NCBI GenBank assembly: GCA_021787335.1
Contig: JAJYMC010000064.1
Coordinates: 1 to 51,507 of the forward strand
Length of the DNA stretch: 51,507 nucleotides
Direction: 5' to 3'
Source of the DNA: Bacillota bacterium
Lineage (GTDB): Bacteria; Bacillota; Sulfobacillia; JAJYWN01; JAJZPE01
The position numbers and the translations under genes are program-made. Below, piece by piece: positions 43,558-50,928 of this stretch. A model generated the notes under the pieces. It saw nothing but the letters and a program-made list of their open reading frames with translations, made no database searches and was not told the DNA's origin. The first letter of the stretch is position 1; every line of letters begins with the position of its first letter.

Positions 43558-43989
43558 GTGACCCGAGAGGTTTCGGCCGGCGGCGTCGTCTACCGCCGGG
43601 GGCCGCATGGCGATGCCGAAGTCCTGATGATCCAGGACTCCTATTCGCGCTGGACGTTCCCCAAGGGTATCGTCGAGGCGGGCGAGACGCCCGAGCAGGC
43701 GGCCCTCAGGGAGATCCGCGAGGAGACCAACGTCACGGGGCGCATCGAAGCGCCCCTCGGCTCGACCAATTACAAATATCACGGCGGGCCGCGCGGCCTC
43801 ATCGACAAGACCGTCCACTACTTCCTCGTCCGGGCCGACGAGGGCGTGATTGCCCGCCCGTTGCCGGGCGAGGTCAAGGAGACGCGCTGGTGTGGGCTGG
43901 ACGAGGCCCTGCTCATCTCGGCCTACCCCAACAACCGCGACATCCTCGGCATGGCCGTGGAGATCATCAAAGGGCGCGCGGGTCATTGA
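43558..43989 (+). CDS. Nudix hydrolase
   Basis: 143 residues, GTG start with GGGAGTGA upstream. The Nudix box is GIVEAGETPEQAALREIREE, matching GxxxxxExxxxxxxREUxEE; the following residue pattern TNV is normal. The opening VSAGGVVYRRG and the KYHGG loop recall the bis-nucleoside polyphosphate / diphosphoinositol group. It hydrolyses a nucleoside diphosphate linked to another moiety. Last gene of the EamA-HAD-unknown-Nudix operon; the region beyond it is the tRNA gene on the other strand. Confidence 0.92.
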   Translation: MTREVSAGGVVYRRGPHGDAEVLMIQDSYSRWTFPKGIVEAGETPEQAALREIREETNVTGRIEAPLGSTNYKYHGGPRGLIDKTVHYFLVRADEGVIARPLPGEVKETRWCGLDEALLISAYPNNRDILGMAVEIIKGRAGH

Positions 43990-44065
43990 TCATCGCGGTC
44001 GACGCCGTCGACGCGGCGACGAATGGCGCGGCGTCACCACGGGACCGCGAAACGACGACGAAACA

Positions 44066-44105
44066 CAAAAAGAGCCGGACTCGTCTTGACAACGAGTCCG
44101 GCTCT
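44066..44105 (-). terminator. Rho-independent terminator of the tRNA-Pro gene
   Basis: Perfect 13-bp stem AGAGCCGGACTCG / CGAGTCCGGCTCT (44071-44083, 44093-44105) with a nine-base loop. On the minus strand it is followed by TTTTTGTGTTT. It begins four bases after the mature tRNA end. Confidence 0.93.
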
Positions 44106-44108
44106 CTG

Positions 44109-44183
44109 TCGGGGTGAGAGGATTTGAACCTCCGACCTCATGGTCCCGAACCATGCGCGCTAACCAAACTGCGCTACACCCCG
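44109..44183 (-). tRNA. tRNA-Pro, anticodon CGG
   Basis: Read on the minus strand: acceptor CGGGGTG / CACCCCG, D arm with GCGCAGTTTGGTTAGCGC, anticodon stem CATGG / CCATG around loop TTCGGGA (anticodon CGG, reads CCG codons), T arm GGAGG TTCAAAT CCTCT, discriminator A. CCA is not encoded. A near-consensus promoter lies upstream and a terminator directly downstream. Confidence 0.97.
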
Positions 44184-44197
44184 ATTGAACACAACCA

Positions 44198-44226
44198 ATT
44201 ATAAAGGTTTTCGCGTTCCCAGTCAA
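44198..44226 (-). promoter_or_regulatory. Sigma-A promoter of tRNA-Pro
   Basis: On the minus strand TTGACT (44226-44221), 17 bases, TATAAT (44203-44198, full consensus). The tRNA 5' end is 15 bases from the -10 box. Confidence 0.9.
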
Positions 44227-44277
44227 TGCGACCGTAGCCGTTCGCGGCCGCCGCTGCCCGCGCTCGCCACGCTTACC

Positions 44278-44306
44278 TTGACCACTTATTATACGGGTGG
44301 TAGAAT
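44278..44306 (+). promoter_or_regulatory. Sigma-A promoter of the MATE gene
   Basis: TTGACC (44278-44283), 17 bases, TAGAAT (44301-44306): five of six matches in each box. The gene start is about 70 bases further on, in an AT-rich leader unlike the surrounding DNA. Confidence 0.78.
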
Positions 44307-44379
44307 CCTTTTGTATACAGTAAGATTTCTCTATTTAAGCAATGATCGCTATCGACTTTGTCTTGGGGAGCTCTGATTA

Positions 44380-45825
44380 ATGGCCGAAATGCCTGAAGCG
44401 CCGCTGGACGGCGCATTGATCCAACCGAGTCCGGCCAGACCCCCAGGCCGGCCGGCCAGGCAGGGCGTCCGTCTCGTGGCGACGGGCGAACCTACCCGGG
44501 CGGCCCTTCGCGCCCAAATCGTCAAGCTGGCCGGCCCGGCCATCGTCGAGCAGTTCCTGATCACCCTCGTCCAGATGGTCGACATGATCATGGTCAGCCG
44601 TCTCGGCGCGGCCGCGACGGCCGCGGTCGGCCTCACGAACCAGCCCATCTTCCTGGCTCTGGCCGCTTTCATGGCCCTCAACGTCGGGACGACGGCCATC
44701 GTCGCCCGCTCCATCGGCGCCGGCGACGTCGAGCAGGCCCGCCAGGCTGCGCGGCAGACGCTCGTCCTCACGATCATCATGGGCCTCGGCATGGCCGCCG
44801 GCCTGTATCTGTCGGCCGGCTGGGTCATCCGGGCGATGCGCGCCGGCCCCGACGTGCTGCCGCTCGGCGTGACTTTCATGCGCTTCATCGCCGCCTCGAT
44901 GATCTTCAGCACCTTCTCGATGAGCCTCTCGGCCGTCCTTCGCGGGGCCGGCGACACGCGGACCCCGATGATGGTCAATGTCGCCGCCAACCTGGTCGTC
45001 ATCATCCTGGACGCGCTGCTCATCTACGGGAACCTGGGCGCGCCGCGGCTCGGCATCGCCGGGGCCGGCGTCGCCACGTTGGTCGCCCGTCTCGTCGCCG
45101 CCATCCTCACGGCCAGGGTCGTCTTCGGCGGCCGGTCGGTCATCAAGCTGTCCCTGCGTGAGCGGTTCGGCTTCGACCGGGTGATGATCGGCCGCATCAT
45201 GCGCATCGGCGTCTGGGCGGCGGCCGAGCAGTTCATCATGCGGGCCGGGATGATCCTCTTCGTCACCGTCGTCGCCGGCCTCGGCACGGACACCTACGCC
45301 GCGCATCAGATCGCCATCAACATCGTCGGCCTATCGTTCATGCCCGGCCTGGGGTTCTCTATCGCGGCCACGACGGTGGTCGGCCAGAGCCTCGGCCAGA
45401 AGCGGCCGGACTGGGCCGAGAAGGGCGCCTACGAGACGCGTCGCCTGAGCATGATCGTGGCCACCTTCATGGGCCTGGTCTTCTTCTTCGGGGCGCCGCT
45501 CCTGATGCGGCTGTACACCCCGGAGATGGATGTCATCACCCAGGGCATCATCGCCCTCCGCATCATCGCCCTCATCCAGCCGGCCCAGTCGACGGCCTTC
45601 GTCCTGGCCGGCGGTCTGCGCGGGGCGGGTGACACGACCTGGCCGGTCATCTCCACCGCCGTCGGCGTCTGGGGCTTCCGCGTCTTCCTCAGCTGGGTCT
45701 TCGTCGAGATTCTCGGCTGGGGGATCGCCGGGGCGTGGTGGGCCATGGCCGCCGACCAGGCCGTCCGTTCGCTCATCATCTACTACCGCTTCCACGGCGG
45801 GCAGTGGAAGAAGGTCACCGTCTAG
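44380..45825 (+). CDS. MATE-family efflux transporter
   Basis: 481 residues; GGGGAG about ten bases before the ATG. After a polar N-terminal tail of about 40 residues come twelve hydrophobic helices in two similar halves. Family signatures: PAIVEQFLITLVQMVDMIMV, FSTFSMSLSAVLRGAGDTRTP at the end of the first half, and AFVLAGGLRGAGDTTWP at the matching place in the second half. It exports drugs or metabolites in exchange for Na+ or H+. It is a single-gene unit with its own promoter and terminator. Confidence 0.93.
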   Translation: MAEMPEAPLDGALIQPSPARPPGRPARQGVRLVATGEPTRAALRAQIVKLAGPAIVEQFLITLVQMVDMIMVSRLGAAATAAVGLTNQPIFLALAAFMALNVGTTAIVARSIGAGDVEQARQAARQTLVLTIIMGLGMAAGLYLSAGWVIRAMRAGPDVLPLGVTFMRFIAASMIFSTFSMSLSAVLRGAGDTRTPMMVNVAANLVVIILDALLIYGNLGAPRLGIAGAGVATLVARLVAAILTARVVFGGRSVIKLSLRERFGFDRVMIGRIMRIGVWAAAEQFIMRAGMILFVTVVAGLGTDTYAAHQIAINIVGLSFMPGLGFSIAATTVVGQSLGQKRPDWAEKGAYETRRLSMIVATFMGLVFFFGAPLLMRLYTPEMDVITQGIIALRIIALIQPAQSTAFVLAGGLRGAGDTTWPVISTAVGVWGFRVFLSWVFVEILGWGIAGAWWAMAADQAVRSLIIYYRFHGGQWKKVTV

Positions 45826-45854
45826 ACGACCGGCCCGAGCGGGGATGGCGAAAC

Positions 45855-45868
45855 ATATACTAGTATAT
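45855..45868. repeat. Perfect 14-bp palindrome
   Basis: ATATACTAGTATAT, strikingly AT-rich in a GC-rich setting, between the MATE stop codon and its terminator. It could be an operator or part of a promoter for the small gene at 45970; nothing more can be said. Confidence 0.4.
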
Positions 45869-45875
45869 AGAGAAC

Positions 45876-45913
45876 GAGCCCGGGGCACGCCAGCCCCGGG
45901 CTCGCCTGTTTTT
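45876..45913 (+). terminator. Rho-independent terminator after the MATE gene
   Basis: Perfect 10-bp stem GAGCCCGGGG / CCCCGGGCTC (45876-45885, 45894-45903) with an eight-base loop, followed a few bases later by TTTTT. Confidence 0.87.
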
Positions 45914-45969
45914 CCGGCTCATAAGGCTCCCCAAGCCGCATAAGGTCTATCAGAAAGGAGGTCGGGGCC

Positions 45970-46254
45970 GTGGACCAGTTCCTGTCCCTTCAATCCCTGG
46001 GCACCTTCACCGGCGTCGTGCTGGCCGTCAACGTCGTCGTCCAGGTCATCAAGGACCTTCCCGGGTTGACGAAGATCCCCACCCGGTTGGTGGTCCTGAT
46101 CGTGTCCGAGGGCATCATCTTCGGCCTGGCCGCCGTCCAGAACACCCTCAACGCTCAGGCCATCCTGGTGAACTTCCTGAACGGCTTCGTCGTCGCCGCC
46201 TCGGCCATGGGCACGTGGCAGGTCGCCAGGGACAACGGCATCCTGGGCAGATAG
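45970..46254 (+). CDS. Small holin-like membrane protein
   Basis: 94 residues, GTG start behind AAAGGAGGTC, one of the best ribosome binding sites here. Three hydrophobic stretches (about 11-26, 43-57 and 68-84) are joined by short polar loops, with Gly/Ala-rich helices as in small phage-type holins. No lysin or phage gene is beside it, and terminators flank it on both sides, so it is expressed alone. It may be a domesticated holin or an unrelated membrane peptide; the family call rests only on size and topology. Confidence 0.65.
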   Translation: MDQFLSLQSLGTFTGVVLAVNVVVQVIKDLPGLTKIPTRLVVLIVSEGIIFGLAAVQNTLNAQAILVNFLNGFVVAASAMGTWQVARDNGILGR

Positions 46255-46305
46255 CCGGCGTACCAGTCCTCCTCCGTCCTCTCTGACCCCCTGTCCTCTT
46301 GACTC

Positions 46306-46330
46306 GAGGCCATTTCGGCCTCTCTTTTTT
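46306..46330 (+). terminator. Rho-independent terminator after the holin-like gene
   Basis: Stem GAGGCC / GGCCTC (46306-46311, 46317-46322), loop ATTTC, then TCTTTTTT. Confidence 0.85.
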
Positions 46331-46367
46331 GTGACCCGACCGGACGGCGCCCCGCCGGGCCTCGGCG

Positions 46368-46396
46368 GAAGGTATTTCGGTCCTGACCGCGAACCA
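46368..46396 (+). promoter_or_regulatory. Possible sigma-H-like promoter before the marR gene
   Basis: GAAGGT ATTT (46368-46373), 17 bases, GAACCA (46391-46396). It is a weaker variant of the sites at 1876, 12189 and 22977 and nearly repeats the one at 23008 (GAAGGTATT). It is about 95 bases before the start codon. Confidence 0.3.
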
Positions 46397-46461
46397 TTCG
46401 GGGGTGACGGGGGAGGAGAGCGGCGGTGACGTCGCCGTGAGCCACCCGTCAAACCTTGTTG

Positions 46462-46475
46462 ATTCATTAACGAAT
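46462..46475 (+). promoter_or_regulatory. Operator-like palindrome before the marR gene
   Basis: ATTC A TTAA C GAAT, a near-perfect 14-base inverted repeat just ahead of the ribosome binding site. Its place and symmetry suit a MarR-family autoregulatory site. Confidence 0.45.
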
Positions 46476-46491
46476 ATAGGAGAACCAGTTA

Positions 46492-47067
46492 ATGAGTAAA
46501 CTGAATTCGGACACAAGCGCCCGGGCGAGGCCCGCCCGGGCTTCATCAGGCCGCCGTCCCGGCCCGCTGGCCGGCCCGGCCCACGGTCAGGTCGCCGCGG
46601 GGCAGGAGCGGTGGTGGCCGGAGGCCGCGCCGGACGGCGTGGTCCCGATGCTGCGGCTGGCGGCCTCGCTGGTCGCCAGGCGGGACGAGGCCTACTTGCG
46701 GGCAAGCTATGGCCTGACGACGGCGCAATACCAGTTCCTCCTGGAGGTCCACAAAGCCGGGGAGATGACCCTGTCGGCCGCAGCGCGACACCTCGGCTGC
46801 ACCAAGGGGAATGTCACCGGGCTGGCCGGGCGCCTTGAACGCGATGGCTACCTGGTCCGCGAGGGGAGCCCCCTGGACCGCCGCTTGGTGCGCGTCCGCC
46901 TGACCGAGAAGGGCCAGGCCATCTGGGGCGCCCGTGAAGCCCTGTCCCGTGAGCACGAGCGGGTCGTCCACGCCCTTGATCGCGATGACCGGGCCCGGCT
47001 CATGGCCCTGTTGCGGAAGCTGCTCCCAGCCCTGGCCGGGGAGACGGAGGACGTCGAAGCGCGGTGA
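46492..47067 (+). CDS. MarR-family transcriptional regulator
   Basis: 191 residues; AGGAGA lies before the ATG. Residues 1-45 are a disordered Arg/Pro/Ala-rich tail, unusual for the family. The winged HTH is LSAAARHLGCTKGNVTGLAGRLERDGYL, given here only as its parts LSAAARHLGCTKGNVT and RLERDGYL, with the wing GSPLDRRLVRVRLTEKG. It probably represses the MFS gene that overlaps its last four bases, releasing it when a small ligand binds. A palindrome at 46462-46475 is the likely binding site. Confidence 0.92.
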   Translation: MSKLNSDTSARARPARASSGRRPGPLAGPAHGQVAAGQERWWPEAAPDGVVPMLRLAASLVARRDEAYLRASYGLTTAQYQFLLEVHKAGEMTLSAAARHLGCTKGNVTGLAGRLERDGYLVREGSPLDRRLVRVRLTEKGQAIWGAREALSREHERVVHALDRDDRARLMALLRKLLPALAGETEDVEAR

Positions 47068-48347
47068 ACGAGCCCACTCAGGCGAAAACGGAGCCCATTC
47101 AAGCGAAAGCGTCACCGGCCCGCAAAGCCGAACGCCGCCCCGCCGACTGGCGGGCCCTGGTCCTTCTGTTCTTCGTCGGCTGGATCCTCATGTACGCCAA
47201 CCGGACCGTGCTCTCGCCCTTGCTCAAACCGCTGGGGACCCTCTGGTCACTGAGCGAGACCCAGCTCGGCCTGCTGAGTTCGGCCTTCTTCCTGATGTAC
47301 ACCCTTCTCCAGGTGCCCTTCGGCTGGCTGGCCGACCGTTTCGGCCGCCGGCCTGTGCTGGTCTCCGGCTACCTGGCCCACGGGATCGGCGCGACCCTCT
47401 GCGGGCTGGCTCCCGGGCCGGGCGCCTTCCTGGGGCTGCGCATCCTGACCGGTTCCAGCCAGGGATCCTACTACGCGACCCAGTACGCACTGGCGGCCGC
47501 CAGCATCCCCGTCGAGCGGCGTGGGGTGGGCATGGCCGTCATCAACAGTGGGATGGCCTTCGGCATCGCCCTGGGGCTGGCCGCGTCCGGCACCTTGGTC
47601 TACGGCCTCGGCCTGTCGTGGCGCGTCCCGTTCGTCGTCCTGGGACTCGTCACCCTGGTAGTCGCCGCGGCCATGGCGGTCCTGGTCCGGGAGAGTGGGC
47701 GGACATCCGCGTCCGCCGCGCAGTCCGCGCCCGCCGCGCAGTCCGCGCCCACCGTCCAGCCGGCCGCTCATCCCACCGCCTCCGGCCACCATTTCCACCG
47801 CAACCTCATCGCCGCCTGCGGGGCTTCCTTCGTCAGCATGTACGGCTTCTACGTCATCCTCACCTGGCTGCCGTACTACCTGCAGACGGCCCGCGGCTTC
47901 ACGGGGGCCCAGGCCGGCAACGTCTCGATGCTGATGGCCTTCGCCGCCGTGCCCGGAGGCATCCTGGCCGGACGCCTGTCGGATCGGATCGGTGGTCGCC
48001 GCCGCCTCGCCGTGGCCCTGTTGCCCTTGGCGGCCGTAGCCCTGGCGGCCATCGTCGCCCCGGGCGGCCCGGTCTTCCTGGCGGCCGCCCTCATCCTCTA
48101 CGGGCTCACGGGCAAGCTGGTCGTCGACCCGCTGCTCGTGGCCCTGGTCGCGGACGCCGCCCCACCCGAGCGCTACGCCTCGGCCTTCGGCATCCTCAAC
48201 TTCTTTGGCACGACCTCCATGGTCCTCGCCCCGGTTATCACCGGCGTCCTGGCCGAGCGCACCGGCAGCTTCGGATGGGCCTTCCACCTGGCCGCCGTCC
48301 TGAGCCTGCTCGGCCTGGCCTTCCTGGCCGTGGCCCGGGAGGAATGA
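47064..48347 (+). CDS. Major facilitator superfamily transporter
   Basis: 427 residues, GTG start overlapping the marR stop (GTGA). Twelve transmembrane helices; the loop 2-3 signature is GWLADRFGRRPVL and the matching one in the second half is GRLSDRIGGRRRLAV. The sequence style (YANRTVLSPLLKPL, SSQGSYYATQYALAA) resembles anion:cation-symporter-type MFS carriers. The central cytoplasmic loop holds a repeat of AAQSAPAAQSAPTVQPAA, a low-complexity linker. Control by the MarR protein in the same operon is likely; the substrate is unknown. Confidence 0.9.
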   Translation: MNEPTQAKTEPIQAKASPARKAERRPADWRALVLLFFVGWILMYANRTVLSPLLKPLGTLWSLSETQLGLLSSAFFLMYTLLQVPFGWLADRFGRRPVLVSGYLAHGIGATLCGLAPGPGAFLGLRILTGSSQGSYYATQYALAAASIPVERRGVGMAVINSGMAFGIALGLAASGTLVYGLGLSWRVPFVVLGLVTLVVAAAMAVLVRESGRTSASAAQSAPAAQSAPTVQPAAHPTASGHHFHRNLIAACGASFVSMYGFYVILTWLPYYLQTARGFTGAQAGNVSMLMAFAAVPGGILAGRLSDRIGGRRRLAVALLPLAAVALAAIVAPGGPVFLAAALILYGLTGKLVVDPLLVALVADAAPPERYASAFGILNFFGTTSMVLAPVITGVLAERTGSFGWAFHLAAVLSLLGLAFLAVAREE

Positions 48348-48381
48348 GCTTTCACCAGTCCCTTCGGAGGAGGAGTCGCGG

Positions 48382-48903
48382 TTGAACCTGTGGTACCTAT
48401 TCCTGGCCTTCGCCCGGGTCGGCATCCTCGGCTTCGGCGGGGGCCCGTCGTCTGTCCCACTCATCCGGATCGAGACGGTAACGAACTTCCACTGGATGAC
48501 CGTGGAAGAGTTCGCCGACGTGTACGGGATGGCCAACGCCCTGCCCGGCCCGGTCGCCACGAAGATGGCCGCGTCCATCGGCTATAAGGTCGCCGGTTGG
48601 GCGGGCGTGGTCGCCGCCGAGTTCGGCGTGGTCCTGCCCTCGCTCCTGGCGATGCTCCTCCTCTTCGCGGCCTTCAACAGGTTCAAGGACCTCCCCGCGG
48701 TCAAGGGGATGATCGCGGCCATCAAGCCGGTGGTCATCGTCCTCCTACTCCTCCTGATCGTCGACATGTGGCCGAAGAGCATGGGCAACGCCTTTCACTG
48801 GGGCATCGCCGTGGCCGCCTTCGTCCTGGCCTACTTCCTGAAGGTCCATCAGGCCATCGTGGTCGTGGCCGCGCTGGCCTTCGGCGCCATCTTCCTGAGA
48901 TAA
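48382..48903 (+). CDS. Half-size chromate transporter (CHR domain)
   Basis: 173 residues, TTG start six bases after GGAGGAGGAG. A single CHR domain: FARVGILGFGGGPSSVPLI at the start, MANALPGPVATKMAASIGY and VVLPSLLAMLLLF, with five or six hydrophobic stretches. Short CHR proteins normally work as pairs encoded by two adjacent genes of opposite topology; here no second gene is present. It is 34 bases after the MFS gene and 14 before the aldolase gene. Chromate or sulfate transport is the family's known role, but a lone half may do something else. Confidence 0.88.
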   Translation: MNLWYLFLAFARVGILGFGGGPSSVPLIRIETVTNFHWMTVEEFADVYGMANALPGPVATKMAASIGYKVAGWAGVVAAEFGVVLPSLLAMLLLFAAFNRFKDLPAVKGMIAAIKPVVIVLLLLLIVDMWPKSMGNAFHWGIAVAAFVLAYFLKVHQAIVVVAALAFGAIFLR

Positions 48904-48917
48904 CCCGGAGGGACGTC

Positions 48918-49571
48918 ATGCCCGTAAAGAAAGCGGGCGGGCCCGCGCCCGCCCGCAGCCAGTCAAGGGGGAAGCTCGTCGCCACCGTGGACGAGCTGTT
49001 CAAAGCCGGCCTCATCACGCCGACCGGGGGCAATGTCAGCGTCCGCCGTCCCGGCGGGGCCCTGATCACGCCAAGCGGGAGGCACAAGGGCTCGCTGCGA
49101 CCGGAGGACCTGGTCGAGGTCAACATCACCGGTCGTCCGGAGACGCCCGGCGCCCGGCCCTCGGTCGAGACGGGGATGCACCTTCTTATCTACAGGCGGC
49201 GCCCCGACGTCAACGCGGTCATCCACACCCACGCGCCGATGGCCACCCTGCTTGGGTTGCTCGACCTGCCCGTGCCGCCGGTGACCCTCGACGCGGTCCG
49301 CTTCACGGACCTACCGTCGGTGCCGTTCGCCATGCCGGGCTCGGATGAACTGGCCGAGGCGGTCGCCGACCGGCTGGCCGCCGCGCCGGCGGCTCTCCTG
49401 CGGAACCACGGCCTCCTGACCGTCGGCGCCGATCTCCGCGCCGCGGCGGACGCGGCCCTGGCCCTGGAGGAGGTGGCCCACCTGGTCGTCACCTGCAGGC
49501 TCCTCGGCCAAGAGCCGTCGACCATCCCCCCCGAAGCGGTTGAGGCCTTGAAGAAACTCTTCATCGGTTAG
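48918..49571 (+). CDS. Class II aldolase/adducin-family protein
   Basis: 217 residues from the ATG at 48918, with GGAGGG five bases upstream. Motifs of the L-fuculose-phosphate-aldolase family: PTGGNVSVR, SVETGMH with the catalytic-position Glu, IHTHAPM (zinc HxH) and LLRNHGLLTVG (third His). The short N-terminal basic tail is not part of the fold. It would cleave or epimerise a sugar phosphate or decarboxylate a related compound in the cytoplasm. Neighbours give no hint about the substrate. Confidence 0.9.
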   Translation: MPVKKAGGPAPARSQSRGKLVATVDELFKAGLITPTGGNVSVRRPGGALITPSGRHKGSLRPEDLVEVNITGRPETPGARPSVETGMHLLIYRRRPDVNAVIHTHAPMATLLGLLDLPVPPVTLDAVRFTDLPSVPFAMPGSDELAEAVADRLAAAPAALLRNHGLLTVGADLRAAADAALALEEVAHLVVTCRLLGQEPSTIPPEAVEALKKLFIG

Positions 49572-49585
49572 GACGGTCTGTAGCC

Positions 49586-50050
49586 ATGAACAAAATGTTG
49601 CTCAACATGGTCAAGGAACGGATGAAGAAGCGCTCCATGCGACTCACCCCCCAACGGGTGGCCATCCTCGAGGTCCTCGATCGGGACCGCGCGGGGCACC
49701 TTGGGGCCGATGAGATATATGCGCGCCTGCGCCGGGCCCATCCCGAGATCGGACTGGCCACGGTCTACCGCACCCTGGACATGCTGGAGCAGATCGGCGT
49801 CCTGCACAAGACGGACTTCGGCGAGGGCCGCAGCCAGTTCGAACTCGATCCTAAGGATGAGGGGCACTACCACCACCACCTCATCTGCCTGGAGTGCGGG
49901 CGCATAACCGAGTTTCAGGACGACCTCCTGGACCAGCTCGAGGCGGAGATCGCCCGCAAGTCCGGCTTCGCTGTGGTCGACCACACCCTGAGGGTCTACG
50001 GTTACTGTCGCCCCTGCCAGGCCAAGCGGGAGGGCGTCACTTCCCCTTGA
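49586..50050 (+). CDS. Fur-family metalloregulator
   Basis: 154 residues. N-terminal winged HTH with LTPQRVAILEVL and IGLATVYRTLDML; C-terminal dimer domain with the metal site HYHHHLICLECGRI and the second zinc pair CRPC near the end (YGYCRPCQAK). Two CxxC pairs indicate a structural zinc as in Fur and PerR. It represses metal-uptake or stress genes when loaded with metal. Whether it senses iron, zinc, manganese or peroxide cannot be decided; the HHH pattern is compatible with Fur. Its 3' end overlaps the convergent gene by 14 bases. Confidence 0.92.
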   Translation: MNKMLLNMVKERMKKRSMRLTPQRVAILEVLDRDRAGHLGADEIYARLRRAHPEIGLATVYRTLDMLEQIGVLHKTDFGEGRSQFELDPKDEGHYHHHLICLECGRITEFQDDLLDQLEAEIARKSGFAVVDHTLRVYGYCRPCQAKREGVTSP

Positions 50051-50717
50051 AATCCCCGACCAGTTCGCCCAGGCGGTGCCAGGCCAGGCTGACCCGGTCG
50101 GCGCCGGTCGGGGCGCCGAGGAGGAGGTCCATCCGGGCCCGGTCGATGAGGTCGGCCACCTCCGCCAGGTCTGCCTTGGCCTCGGCGGGAGCCACGGCCA
50201 TCACCTCGGCCATGGTCGCGCCGGCCAGCTCCAGCTCGCGGCGGGCCTGACCGCGGTTATCCTCGGCCAGGTCCAACTGGACCTGAAGGATCTCGCTCTT
50301 CGCCTTCAACAGCAACGTCTTCACCTGGAGGGACAGCGCCAAACGCTGTTCCTCCTCCAGTTTCTGGCCCAGTCCCTGCCTGACCGCCGCTTCCAGGGCG
50401 CTCAACCGGCGCTCCACGGACTCCCTGAAGACCGCGTCCGATCCCGCTCCGGCCGCCCCGCCGGTCTCGCCGCCGGCCACGGGCTCCCCGGCTGCGCCCT
50501 CGCCGGACTGGGCCGCGACCGCCTTTTCCAACTTGGCCGCGAACTCCGTCCGGAGCGCCTCCACCTCCCGCTGGCGTTCGAAACGCTCCCCGGTGACCTG
50601 CCAGGCCGCGACGATCCAGCTCAGGCCGGCCACCAGGGCCAGGACGACGACGGCCACCAGAAGGTTCCGGACCAGCCTCACGGCGGCCTCGCCGGCTTTC
50701 TTCACATCGGCCCACAT
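50037..50717 (-). CDS. Single-pass membrane protein with coiled coil, unknown function
   Basis: About 226 residues from the ATG at 50717; GAGGTG lies six bases upstream. A transmembrane segment (about 17-38, LLVAVVVLALVAGLSWIVAAW) follows a short basic cytoplasmic end. Then come a charged helix (ERQREVEALRTEFAAKLEKA), a Gly/Ala-rich linker (about 75-95), and two long amphipathic helices, the second ending in DFKGK. I do not recognise the family. It could be a membrane-tethered scaffold. The right end of an IS605-type element lies only about 60 bases upstream, so the original promoter may have been displaced. Confidence 0.65.
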   Translation of the reverse strand: MWADVKKAGEAAVRLVRNLLVAVVVLALVAGLSWIVAAWQVTGERFERQREVEALRTEFAAKLEKAVAAQSGEGAAGEPVAGGETGGAAGAGSDAVFRESVERRLSALEAAVRQGLGQKLEEEQRLALSLQVKTLLLKAKSEILQVQLDLAEDNRGQARRELELAGATMAEVMAVAPAEAKADLAEVADLIDRARMDLLLGAPTGADRVSLAWHRLGELVGDFKGK

Positions 50718-50779
50718 GCCCATCACCTCGTGTTTGGACAGCCCCCACGAGACAAGCATATGAGCCTCGTCCACCCGAC

Positions 50780-50928
50780 TTGACAACTCCCCGGACTAAA
50801 GCCCGAGGATTCCCGGAGGCTCGCGCATTCCGGTTCCTGCTTCATCGCCCGTGCCGTGCCTGTCAAACAGGCTTTGGTCTTACCGTGGCTCCACAGGCAC
50901 TTCCCGCGTGTCCCGCGGTGCAGGCTTC
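50780..50928 (-). ncRNA. Right end of the IS605-type element, probable omega-RNA (reRNA) scaffold
   Basis: Directly 3' of the TnpB stop lies a gene-free stretch ending, on the minus strand, in GAATCCTCGGGCTTTAGT then CCGGGGAGTTGTCAAG. The terminal hairpin CCTCGG / CCGGGG with loop GCTTTAGT and the tail GAGTTGTCAA are the usual right-end pattern of such elements. In studied TnpB systems this region is the guide RNA scaffold, and the bases beyond the end are the guide; here the guide would begin about 50778 and run toward lower coordinates. Confidence 0.6.

Noticed and set aside
47719-47760. GC-rich tandem repeat in the MFS gene
   Set aside because: It only encodes the Ala/Gln/Ser/Pro linker in the central loop; an ordinary low-complexity linker.
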